A stretch of 15,013 nucleotides of DNA from contig JALWRV010000309.1 in NCBI GenBank assembly GCA_027080545.1, positions 1-15,013 on the forward strand, written 5' to 3'. The first letter of the stretch is position 1. Every line of letters starts with the position of its first letter. Source of the DNA: Parvularculaceae bacterium (GTDB lineage: Bacteria > Pseudomonadota > Alphaproteobacteria > Caulobacterales > Parvularculaceae). This document shows positions 7,803 to 13,603 of the stretch, one piece after another. Made by a program: the position numbers and the translations under genes. The notes under the pieces were generated by a model that was given only the letters and a program-made list of their open reading frames with translations, was not told the DNA's origin and did not search any database.

Positions 7803-9656
7803 ATGGCCTTCACTACTCCTGCCCTTTTGCGTGTAAAAGATCTTGTTGTGGATTTCTCCACCCCAGATGGCACCGTACATGCGGTCAAAGGCATCTCGTT
7901 TGATGTTCAACAGGGCGAATGCGTCGCTATTGTGGGTGAATCCGGTTCCGGCAAAAGTCAAACCTGTCTTGCGGCCATGGGGCTATTGGCGGCCAATGGT
8001 ACCACGGGCGGTGAAGCGCTGTTCCGGGGTGAGGATTTGCTGAAAAAAAAGACCCGGAACTTGCGCTCTATTCGCGGCAATGACATCGCGATGATTTTTC
8101 AAGACCCGCTGACCTCGCTTACCCCGCATATGCGCATTGGTACCCAATTGGGCGAAGTGCTGCGTATTCATAAGGGGCTGACGGGACCGCAGGCCGTGGA
8201 GCGTATGGTTGAAAAGTTGGAATTGGTCCGCATCCCGGAAGCACGCAAGCGGTTGCAACAATATCCCCATGAGCTTTCTGGGGGGATGCGCCAACGGGTG
8301 ATGATCGCCATGGCATTGTTGACGGATCCAGCATTGCTGATTGCCGATGAGCCGACCACGGCGCTGGATGTGACGGTGCAAGCGCAGATTTTGGATATTC
8401 TGGCAGATCTCATCGAACATGAGCAAATGGGGCTGGTGTTCATCACCCACGATATGGGCGTGGTGGCGCGCATGGCAGACCGGGTTTTGGTGATGCGTTA
8501 TGGAGAATTTGTCGAGCGCGGCACTGTCGATGAAATTTTCTATAATCCGCAAGAAGATTATACCAAAATGCTTCTCGACGCGATGCCGAGGCTCGATCAA
8601 CCGGATCGCGAGGGCCGCGCTTTGTTGGGCCGCATGCCGGCGGATGCCAAGACCTTACTTGAGGTCAATGACGTGCGGGTGCAATTTCCCATCACCGTTG
8701 GCGGGGGCATTTTCCCCAAACGCAAACCGTTGCGAGCAGTGGACGGGGTTTCTTTCACCCTGCATCGCGGTGAAACGCTTGGGGTGGTTGGGGAATCAGG
8801 CTGCGGTAAATCTACATTGGCCCGCGCGGTCCTACAATTTGCGCCAATTACCAAAAAACGATCGGAACATCCTGTGGTGTGGTTGGGCCGCGATCTAACC
8901 GCTCTCAGCAAGTCGAAAATTCGCGCTTTGCGTAAAGATATGCAAATCGTTTTTCAAGATCCCCTAGCCGCGCTCAACCCGCGCATGAATATCGGGGCTT
9001 CCATCGCGGAACCCTTAAAAACACACCGCCCGACCATGCCTAAAAGCAAGGTGGAAGAAGAGGTGCGGGCCATGTTGGTGCGGGTGGGGTTAAACGAAAA
9101 TTTGATCAACCGTTACCCCCATGAACTTTCCGGCGGACAAAATCAACGGGTCGGTATTGCCCGGGCCATGATTTTGCGACCGGAAATGGTGATATGTGAT
9201 GAGGCCGTCAGCGCTTTGGATGTTTCGGTGCAGGCGCAAATCATTGATCTGTTGTTGGACTTGCAAAATGAATTTGATCTGTCGCTGATCTTTATCAGCC
9301 ATGATCTCGCCGTGGTACGCGAAGTTTCCCATCGGGTGATGGTGCTTTATCTTGGACGGGTTGTAGAAATGGCGGACCGAGATACGATTTATGAAGATGC
9401 CCGCCATCCCTATACGCGCGCCTTAATCTCCGCCGTGCCTGTGCCGGACCCGAAAGTCGAACGGGCGAAAGAACGCATCAAGCTAGAAGGGGATTTGCCG
9501 TCACCGCTGGATTCGCGGGCGTCTTTACGGTTTATGAAATCGAAAATGATCGATGATCCCGATGCCGAACAATATCGACCGAAATTGATTGAAGTGGCGC
9601 CTGGCCATCTGGTCGCTGAATTTGATGGCATGGATGAGGTGGCCGCTGCCAGCTAG
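7803..9656 (+). CDS. Peptide ABC transporter, fused two-domain ATPase (GsiA/YejF type)
   Basis: An energy-coupling subunit for uptake of di- or oligopeptides or similar solutes, acting on the cytoplasmic face of the membrane. The 617-residue protein contains two complete ATPase domains in one chain. The first has Walker A GESGSGKS at residues 45-52, signature LSGGMRQR near 158 and Walker B LLIADEP near 178. The second has Walker A GESGCGKS near 330, signature LSGGQNQR near 442 and Walker B followed by DEAVSALD near 465. After each domain comes the peptide-transporter C-terminal region, with motifs such as HPYTRALISAVP. The length and the ending VAPGHLVAEFD are closer to GsiA (about 620) than to YejF (about 530), so no gene symbol is given. 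The ATG at 7803 was chosen over a GTG at 7764 because the extra residues are unlike the family; neither has a strong ribosome binding site. No permease or binding-protein gene is adjacent. Confidence 0.92.
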   Translation: MAFTTPALLRVKDLVVDFSTPDGTVHAVKGISFDVQQGECVAIVGESGSGKSQTCLAAMGLLAANGTTGGEALFRGEDLLKKKTRNLRSIRGNDIAMIFQDPLTSLTPHMRIGTQLGEVLRIHKGLTGPQAVERMVEKLELVRIPEARKRLQQYPHELSGGMRQRVMIAMALLTDPALLIADEPTTALDVTVQAQILDILADLIEHEQMGLVFITHDMGVVARMADRVLVMRYGEFVERGTVDEIFYNPQEDYTKMLLDAMPRLDQPDREGRALLGRMPADAKTLLEVNDVRVQFPITVGGGIFPKRKPLRAVDGVSFTLHRGETLGVVGESGCGKSTLARAVLQFAPITKKRSEHPVVWLGRDLTALSKSKIRALRKDMQIVFQDPLAALNPRMNIGASIAEPLKTHRPTMPKSKVEEEVRAMLVRVGLNENLINRYPHELSGGQNQRVGIARAMILRPEMVICDEAVSALDVSVQAQIIDLLLDLQNEFDLSLIFISHDLAVVREVSHRVMVLYLGRVVEMADRDTIYEDARHPYTRALISAVPVPDPKVERAKERIKLEGDLPSPLDSRASLRFMKSKMIDDPDAEQYRPKLIEVAPGHLVAEFDGMDEVAAAS

Positions 9657-9705
9657 GCCCAGAATCATTAAAATTTTAGCTATTATTATCAGCCCTTTAT
9701 AGGAT

Positions 9706-9720
9706 TGTTATTCTATCACA
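9706..9720 (+). promoter_or_regulatory. Candidate Zur (zinc uptake regulator) operator
   Basis: The 15 bases TGTTATTCTATCACA form an imperfect palindrome (arms TGTTAT and ATCACA) 94 bases upstream of the ZIP transporter ATG. They match the Zur-type consensus TGTTATANTATAACA at all but two defined positions. Zur represses zinc-uptake genes when zinc is plentiful, so the position before a ZIP gene makes sense. No binding data are available, and the region is AT-rich, so a chance match is possible. Confidence 0.45.
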
Positions 9721-9814
9721 TTGTGCTTGTTTTCACCCCCTTCTATCGCCATAATGGGTGTGCGGCGGGACGCAGACTCCTGTTATTCTGCGATTGAGGG
9801 GTTTTAGGGGAAGT

Positions 9815-10606
9815 ATGGATTTCATTGCTGGCATAGACTGGGCTGCACCAGCGGTTCTGGCGAGTCTGCTCGCGGCGCTCATTGCAACACTTGGTTTGTT
9901 TAGTGTTTGGCGCTCGGAAGAATGGGCGGTACGCAATAGCACCTATTTGGCCGCTTTTGCAGCCGGGGTTTTGCTCACCACAGCGGTATTTTTAATGCCG
10001 GAAGGTTTTAAAACCACCCCCCTTGCCCCCCTTCTGATTTTGCTCGGCTATTCATTGCTCTATCTCATTAACAGCATCATGACGACGGGGGGCGATCATC
10101 AATCGGCAGGGGCATTGGTGTCATTGATGGCCATTGGGTTTCATTCCTATATTGACGGGTTCGAATATGGGATCCTGTTCGATCATAATATATTCCTTGG
10201 CATAATGGCTTCTTTGGGGTTGGTAACCCATGAGTTTGCCGAAGGGGTATTGCTTTATGTGTTGCTACGCCTGTCCAAAGTGCCTTCAAGCCTTGCATTG
10301 ATTCTGGCCTTTGTGGGTGCTGCGGTGACCACCCCCTTAGGCGCGGTCACATCACAATTTGTATTGGTTATGGTGGATCCGGAAATGACCGGCATGCTGC
10401 TCTCCGTGGCGGCGGGCGCTCTGCTTTATGTGGGAGCGACCCATTTGACGGAACATATGCGCGAAGGGCGGCGCGGCAGCACCATTGGGGCTTATGCTCT
10501 GGGTATGATTTTTGCCCTCGGCTTCAATGCGTTAAATGTCGCCGATGAAGGGGTAAGAATGGACCATCAAACGATCGAAAGCACACTTCCCATAAGTCCA
10601 AGATAA
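9815..10606 (+). CDS. ZIP family metal transporter
   Basis: A 263-residue inner-membrane protein with about seven or eight hydrophobic segments, likely importing zinc or another divalent metal. The two metal-binding helices carry recognisable ZIP motifs: His110-Ser-x-x-Asp114-Gly in GFHSYIDGFEYG and His139-Glu-x-x-Glu143-Gly in THEFAEGVLLY. In typical relatives the first motif reads HN(S)xxE(D)G and the second HExPE(H)(G), so the metal ligands are kept, although the usual Pro of the second motif is Ala. The stretch between the third helix and the first motif is short, with only GGDHQS as a polar loop, not the His-rich loop of many eukaryotic ZIPs. The ATG at 9815 was chosen because AGGGGA lies just upstream; the frame remains open to 9758. 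A Zur-like site lies upstream and a strong terminator downstream, so it is probably transcribed alone. Confidence 0.88.
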   Translation: MDFIAGIDWAAPAVLASLLAALIATLGLFSVWRSEEWAVRNSTYLAAFAAGVLLTTAVFLMPEGFKTTPLAPLLILLGYSLLYLINSIMTTGGDHQSAGALVSLMAIGFHSYIDGFEYGILFDHNIFLGIMASLGLVTHEFAEGVLLYVLLRLSKVPSSLALILAFVGAAVTTPLGAVTSQFVLVMVDPEMTGMLLSVAAGALLYVGATHLTEHMREGRRGSTIGAYALGMIFALGFNALNVADEGVRMDHQTIESTLPISPR

Positions 10607-10615
10607 TAAAGGCAA

Positions 10616-10774
10616 TCCAAAATATGAAAGCGCCGCAAACAGGGCACATTTGCGGCGCTTTCTAATTACCGGATGATGCTTGGTGGGCCTACCATCCAGA
10701 TTGAGATTACGGCTATCACGATGCAGGTATGGGGAGGAGTGATAGTCATTACTCACATGCAATCTCAACAAAAA
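10616..10774 (-). ncRNA. Candidate small RNA with anti-Shine-Dalgarno loop
   Basis: Read on the minus strand, this stretch folds into a compact series of stems and ends in a strong terminator. UUGAGAUU (from 10768) pairs with AAUCUCAA (to 10701), enclosing a second perfect stem, CUAUCAC with GUGAUAG, whose 19-base loop contains CUCCUCCCC. A third stem, CUGGAUG with CAUCCGG, follows, and then the 13-base-pair terminator stem at 10661-10627 with CAUAUUUU after it. The exposed CUCCUCCCC resembles the anti-Shine-Dalgarno end of 16S rRNA and recalls alphaproteobacterial small RNAs that carry such loops; this comparison is from memory. A possible promoter lies just upstream. No credible protein frame covers it: the minus-strand frame at 10777-10532 runs through the terminator. 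The alternative is that these are plus-strand structures upstream of queC. Confidence 0.45.
10627..10661. terminator. Strong bidirectional intrinsic terminator
   Basis: AAAGCGCCGCAAA (10627-10639) and TTTGCGGCGCTTT (10649-10661) form a perfect 13-base-pair stem around a 9-base loop. It starts 20 bases after the ZIP gene stop on the plus strand. On the minus strand the stem is followed by CATATTTT, so it can also end a leftward transcript such as the candidate small RNA. Confidence 0.88.
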
Positions 10775-10780
10775 CAACCA

Positions 10781-10808
10781 TAGGTAGAATTTATGAATAA
10801 ACCGTCAA
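10781..10808 (-). promoter_or_regulatory. Candidate promoter for the minus-strand small RNA
   Basis: On the minus strand, TTGACG (10808-10803) is followed after 16 bases by TACCTA (10786-10781), preceded by C to read CTACCT. The -35 is a good match to TTGACA. The -10 is weak against TATAAT but fair against the CTATAT form reported for alphaproteobacterial housekeeping promoters. The predicted start near 10774 falls directly before the first stem of the candidate RNA. Confidence 0.3.
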
Positions 10809-10820
10809 CGAAATCCCTGA

Positions 10821-10850
10821 TTGATACAATTTTACGCTTTCTTGGTTAAT
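10821..10850 (+). promoter_or_regulatory. Candidate promoter for queC-queE-queD
   Basis: TTGATA (10821-10826) and GTTAAT (10845-10850) are separated by 18 bases, with five and four matches to the sigma-70 hexamers. A start near 10857 would give a leader of about 115 bases before the queC ATG at 10973, beginning with the purine-rich GGAGGAG repeats. The promoter faces away from, and does not overlap, the candidate small-RNA promoter. Confidence 0.35.
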
Positions 10851-10856
10851 CGAAGG

Positions 10857-10972
10857 ATGGGCTGGAGGAGGGGCTTGGAGGAGAGGCCGGGCGATGGCGG
10901 CCCCGGCTTGAATCCGCGGCCCGTTTGGACCAAAAGGCGCTCTAGATTGGTTCTGGCTGGAAGGGTAACCCC
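10857..10972 (+). promoter_or_regulatory. queC leader: GGAGGAG repeats and GC-rich hairpin
   Basis: The likely 5' leader of queC. GGAGGAG occurs at 10864-10870 and 10877-10883. Directly after, AGGCCGGG (10884-10891) pairs with CCCGGCTT (10902-10909), eight pairs including one G-U, around a 10-base loop. No T tract follows, so it is not an intrinsic terminator. The features of a preQ1 riboswitch were looked for and not found. GGAAGGG at about 10960-10966 is the ribosome binding site for the ATG at 10973. Confidence 0.4.
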
Positions 10973-11689
10973 ATGAATAAAGCGCTGGTTCTTTTTTCCG
11001 GTGGGCAAGATTCGGCCATTTGTTTGGCTTGGGCCTTGGCCCGTTTTGATCATGTAGAGACCGTGGGCTTTGCCTATGGGCAAAACCATCTGGTGGAAAT
11101 GGAGGTGCGCCGCGATATTTTGCAGCGCCTGCCCTCGATAAAGCCAGGTTGGTCTGAGCGCCTTGGCCCGGACCATGTGGTCGACCTATCCGGCCTTGGG
11201 GCAATTTCTGAAACCGCCTTGACCCGCTCCATGGCGATCAACACAGATCAAGACGGCTTGCCCTCGACCTTTGTGCCTGGGCGTAATTTAGCCTTTTTGG
11301 TTTTTGCGGGGGCGATCGCTTACCGCCGTGAGATTAACCATCTCATCGGTGGCATGTGCCAAACTGATTTTTCCGGCTATCCCGATTGCCATCAAGATAC
11401 GCTCGATGCGCAGATGCAGGCATTAAGCCTTGGTCTTGATCGCCCCATGAAACTCGAAACACCGCTGATGCATCTGACTAAAGGACAAAGTTGGGATTTG
11501 GCCGAAGAAATTGGCGGTGCGGCGCTGGTCGAATTGGTCGTCAATGATAGCCACTCCTGCTATCGGGGGGACCATCACACGCGCCATGATTGGGGGTTGG
11601 GGTGTGGCACCTGTCCTGCGTGCCTTTTGCGTGCCCAAGGCTGGTCAGATTTTTTAGCCCACAAAACCCAACCAAATGATGAAAGCTAA
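10973..11689 (+). CDS. queC: 7-cyano-7-deazaguanine (preQ0) synthase QueC
   Basis: This enzyme converts 7-carboxy-7-deazaguanine to preQ0 with ATP and ammonia, the fourth step from GTP towards queuosine in tRNA. The 238-residue protein begins with the PP-loop ATP motif SGGQDS at residues 9-14 and has the family piece TFVPGRNLAFL near the middle. The C-terminal zinc site is intact: Cys196 in HSCYRG, then Cys211, Cys214 and Cys217 in GCGTCPACLLR. The length is normal for the family (about 220-240). A ribosome binding site GGAAGGG lies seven bases before the ATG. The stop overlaps the queE start as TAATG, so the two are translationally coupled. Confidence 0.96.
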   Translation: MNKALVLFSGGQDSAICLAWALARFDHVETVGFAYGQNHLVEMEVRRDILQRLPSIKPGWSERLGPDHVVDLSGLGAISETALTRSMAINTDQDGLPSTFVPGRNLAFLVFAGAIAYRREINHLIGGMCQTDFSGYPDCHQDTLDAQMQALSLGLDRPMKLETPLMHLTKGQSWDLAEEIGGAALVELVVNDSHSCYRGDHHTRHDWGLGCGTCPACLLRAQGWSDFLAHKTQPNDES

Positions 11690-12333
11690 TGGTTTATTCG
11701 GTCAAAGAATGTTTTTTCACTCTGCAAGGAGAGGGGGCGCAATCGGGCCGCGCGGCGGTGTTTTTGCGTTTTGCAGGGTGCAATCTTTGGTCTGGTCGCG
11801 CCCAAGATCGGGCGCAAGCGGTGTGCGATTTTTGTGATACGGAATTTGTCGGCACCGATGGTGAGGGGGGCGGCAAATTCACCACTCCCGGAGCCTTGGC
11901 GGCTCATGCTCTATCCATCTGGGAAGCGGCGACCGAGGGGGCAGCAAAGGCACCGTTCATCGTATGCACGGGTGGTGAGCCCGGTTTGCAACTGGACCAT
12001 AAATTGGTGGTTGCGCTACATGAAAGCGGTTTTGAAATAGCCATAGAAAGCAATGGCACGGTGGCTTTGGATGAGAATATTGACTGGATCTGTGTTAGCC
12101 CGAAAGCCGATGCGCCATTGGTGCAAACATCCGGTGACGAGCTAAAACTGGTCTACCCTCAAGAAAAAGCACGACCAGAGCAATTCAACCGCTTGGCATT
12201 TCGCTATTTTTATCTGCAACCCATGGATGGGCCGGATTTGGCGAAAAATATAGACGCGGCCGTGCGTTATTGCCAAGCCCACCCCCAATGGCGATTATCC
12301 TTGCAAAACCATAAAATTATTGGCATTCGCTGA
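11689..12333 (+). CDS. queE: 7-carboxy-7-deazaguanine synthase QueE (radical SAM)
   Basis: A radical SAM enzyme that rearranges 6-carboxy-tetrahydropterin into 7-carboxy-7-deazaguanine, the step before QueC. The iron-sulphur cluster motif is the expanded CX14CX2C form known for a subgroup of QueE: Cys31, Cys46 and Cys49, with GCNLWSG at its start and CDFCDTEF at its end. The SAM-binding TGGEP motif is at residues 94-98. The N-terminal FTLQGEGAQSGRAAVFLRF is typical of the family. At 214 residues the size is normal. The ATG shares its first base with the last base of the queC stop. The end of the protein (QNHKIIGIR) matches the usual family C-terminus (Q-x-HK-x-x-x-x). Confidence 0.95.
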   Translation: MVYSVKECFFTLQGEGAQSGRAAVFLRFAGCNLWSGRAQDRAQAVCDFCDTEFVGTDGEGGGKFTTPGALAAHALSIWEAATEGAAKAPFIVCTGGEPGLQLDHKLVVALHESGFEIAIESNGTVALDENIDWICVSPKADAPLVQTSGDELKLVYPQEKARPEQFNRLAFRYFYLQPMDGPDLAKNIDAAVRYCQAHPQWRLSLQNHKIIGIR

Positions 12334-12364
12334 TCCCCAACAAGGTGAAGGATAAAACGTGACC

Positions 12365-12718
12365 ATGCGTATCGTAAAATCAGTGACTTTCGACGCTGCC
12401 CACCATCTGCATGTGGACAGCGAGGAACGCCCCTATAAGCGCTTGCATGGCCATTCGTTCCAGCTTGATGTGGAAATTGAGGGCGAGCCGGATGAAAATG
12501 GCTGGGTCGCAGACTTCGCCGACATTACCGCAGCACTCGGCTCTATTCGCAATATTCTCGACCACAGCTATTTGAACGAGATTGAGGGATTAGAAACGCC
12601 CACTTTGGAAAATATTTGCCAATTTGTGGCCGTCCGGTTGGTTAAACAATTTCCCGGATTGGTCAGGGTCTCAATATCACGCCCGTCAATCGGAGAGACC
12701 TGCCACTACGATTTGTAA
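12365..12718 (+). CDS. queD: QueD-like 6-carboxy-5,6,7,8-tetrahydropterin synthase
   Basis: A 117-residue member of the 6-pyruvoyl-tetrahydropterin synthase family. It is placed in the queuosine pathway by its position after queC and queE, where it would make 6-carboxy-tetrahydropterin from dihydroneopterin triphosphate. The three zinc ligands are present: His13 in DAAHHL, then His28 and His30 in RLHGHSF. The later LDHSYLNEIEGLE and the ending GETCHYDL are typical. The usual catalytic Cys four residues before the HGH motif (Cys27 in E. coli) is replaced by Tyr24 (PYKRLHGH); the only Cys nearby in sequence motifs is in the C-terminal ETC. The start may instead be a GTG at 12359, six bases after AAGGA; the ATG at 12365 gives the family's usual N-terminus. 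It is separated from queE by about 30 bases. Confidence 0.88.
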   Translation: MRIVKSVTFDAAHHLHVDSEERPYKRLHGHSFQLDVEIEGEPDENGWVADFADITAALGSIRNILDHSYLNEIEGLETPTLENICQFVAVRLVKQFPGLVRVSISRPSIGETCHYDL

Positions 12719-12725
12719 TGGCAGG
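12699..12725. terminator. Weak hairpin at the convergent queD end
   Basis: CCTGCCA (12699-12705) pairs with TGGCAGG (12719-12725) around a 13-base loop that contains the queD stop. It lies between the convergent queD and the minus-strand gene ending at 12737. No T tract follows on either strand, so termination by it alone is doubtful. Confidence 0.3.
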
Positions 12726-12736
12726 CAGGGTGTTGA

Positions 12737-13312
12737 TTAATTCAAGGCCTTGGCAACGTTGCGTGCCGCCCGGCGGATGGCATCATCCGCATCGCCCCAT
12801 GTTGAGCGGGTAGGGAAGGGATCGGTGAAAGAGCCGTAATAATCTTCCTCCATGGTTTTCACCACATCACCATTGACGGTGAAAACGAAGTTGATAGTAG
12901 CGCCGCCCGTATAGAGAGATTCACTACTGAGATTGGGTTGTGCCCGATAGTCGGCCATGGTCGGGCGATTGGAGCGCAGGTCAACGATTTCCGCTTCAAT
13001 GGTCAACACATCGTCACCGGGTGCCTCAACAATGGTTTTACTGTCGGAGAGTTGCTCGAGCAGTTTTTTATGCAAGCGTTCTGCTTTGGCTTTGAGGTCT
13101 TTTTCGGAAACCGGCCGATCGCTTGATTGTCGGCGTGGCATCGGTTTGGCTTCGCGGTTGGCGAGGCTATCGGCGATGGTCACGGGGGCGATATAAATTT
13201 TATCATAGCCCGACAAATCATTCGCCTTGGCGGCGCCTTGCAGGGCGATTGTGGCGATGAAAGCCGCGACAATGAATTGGAAAACACGAAAAGTACGAAC
13301 AGACTGGAACAT
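12737..13312 (-). CDS. Secreted protein of unknown function, DUF3313-like
   Basis: A 191-residue protein that I do not recognise with confidence. It has a Sec signal peptide with a hydrophobic core at about residues 11-24 and a likely cut after AKA at residue 30. There is no lipobox Cys. The mature part opens LSGYDKIYIAPVTI, has a charged Lys/Glu-rich middle (SEKDLKAKAERLHKKLLEQL), a strand pair LTIEAEIVDL, then GGATINFVFTVNGDVV and a C-terminal DDAIRRAARNVAKALN. The order (opening YDK-Y-x-P, LTIEAE, GGA, ending helix) resembles DUF3313 envelope proteins, but that is a weak recall. The ATG at 13312 was chosen because AAGGAGG lies six bases upstream, the best ribosome binding site in the window, hinting at strong translation. 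An in-frame start at 13345 lies before it and is disfavoured. Confidence 0.75.
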   Translation of the reverse strand: MFQSVRTFRVFQFIVAAFIATIALQGAAKANDLSGYDKIYIAPVTIADSLANREAKPMPRRQSSDRPVSEKDLKAKAERLHKKLLEQLSDSKTIVEAPGDDVLTIEAEIVDLRSNRPTMADYRAQPNLSSESLYTGGATINFVFTVNGDVVKTMEEDYYGSFTDPFPTRSTWGDADDAIRRAARNVAKALN

Positions 13313-13342
13313 GATAATCCTCCTTGCGGTTGGAATCGTTCT

Positions 13343-13368
13343 CACAAACCAAGGCTAGGCCTTGTGTG
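13343..13368 (-). other. Leader hairpin upstream of the DUF3313-like gene
   Basis: CAAGGC (13350-13355) and GCCTTG (13359-13364) form a tight 6-base-pair stem with a 3-base loop. It is extended by CACA (13343-13346) with TGTG (13365-13368) across a 3-base bulge. It lies 31 bases before the minus-strand start at 13312, within its leader or promoter. Its role is unknown. Confidence 0.3.
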
Positions 13369-13413
13369 GCTGGTTTTCAATAGGACGCACCGGCTTGTGA
13401 GCGCGATGGATCA

Positions 13414-13520
13414 CTAGAGTTGTTTCGCTTTTCTTTGGATCGCGAAACAGTCCTAAGTCTTTGTTTTGTTGCGTTTCCGGATGAATAAGCGGTGCCCACT
13501 TAGTTCTTGAAACGCTCTAG
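13414..13520. repeat. Palindromic intergenic repeat, alphaproteobacterial type
   Basis: A 107-base stretch bounded by the inverted hexamers CTAGAG (13414-13419) and CTCTAG (13515-13520). TGTTTCGC (13421-13428) and GCGAAACA (13442-13449) make an internal 8-base dyad with a 13-base loop. From memory, pieces such as GGTGCCCACTT and TTTGTTTTGTTGCGTTTCC between the CTAGAG ends resemble a degenerate copy of an interspersed intergenic palindrome common in rhizobial and related genomes. No second copy is in the window. It lies in a 291-base gene-free stretch between the minus-strand genes at 13312 and 13604. Confidence 0.45.
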
Positions 13521-13551
13521 AACCAAACTATGCGGATTAAAAATGCGCAAG

Positions 13552-13587
13552 AAAAAAGGCGGATATATGACCATCCGCCTTTTTCTT
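13552..13587. terminator. Bidirectional intrinsic terminator after the beta-helix gene
   Basis: GGCGGAT (13558-13564) pairs with ATCCGCC (13573-13579) around an 8-base loop, flanked by six A on the left and five T on the right. On the minus strand it begins 17 bases after the stop of the beta-helix gene and is followed by a run of six T. On the plus strand it is followed by TTTTTCTTG, so it could also end a rightward transcript, although no rightward gene is known before it. Confidence 0.85.
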
Positions 13588-13603
13588 GTTTTATATTGGC
13601 TGA

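Noticed and set aside
7983..8600. A 205-codon minus-strand frame rich in His and Gln.
   Set aside because: It is antisense to the first ATPase domain of the ABC protein, where Walker and signature motifs prove the plus-strand frame.
10532..10777. An 81-codon minus-strand frame covering the candidate small RNA.
   Set aside because: It runs through the 13-base-pair terminator and into the antisense of the ZIP gene, and the product resembles no protein family.
10793..10849. An 18-codon plus-strand frame (MNKPSTKSLIDTILRFLG) that could be a leader peptide for queC.
   Set aside because: Its ribosome binding site is poor, it contains no run of regulatory codons, and it overlaps both candidate promoters. 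A start at the proposed queC promoter would lie downstream of it.
10857..10972. Possible preQ1 riboswitch in the queC leader.
   Set aside because: Neither the short pseudoknot with its A-rich tail (type I) nor the type II pattern could be found; the leader has purine repeats and a GC hairpin instead.
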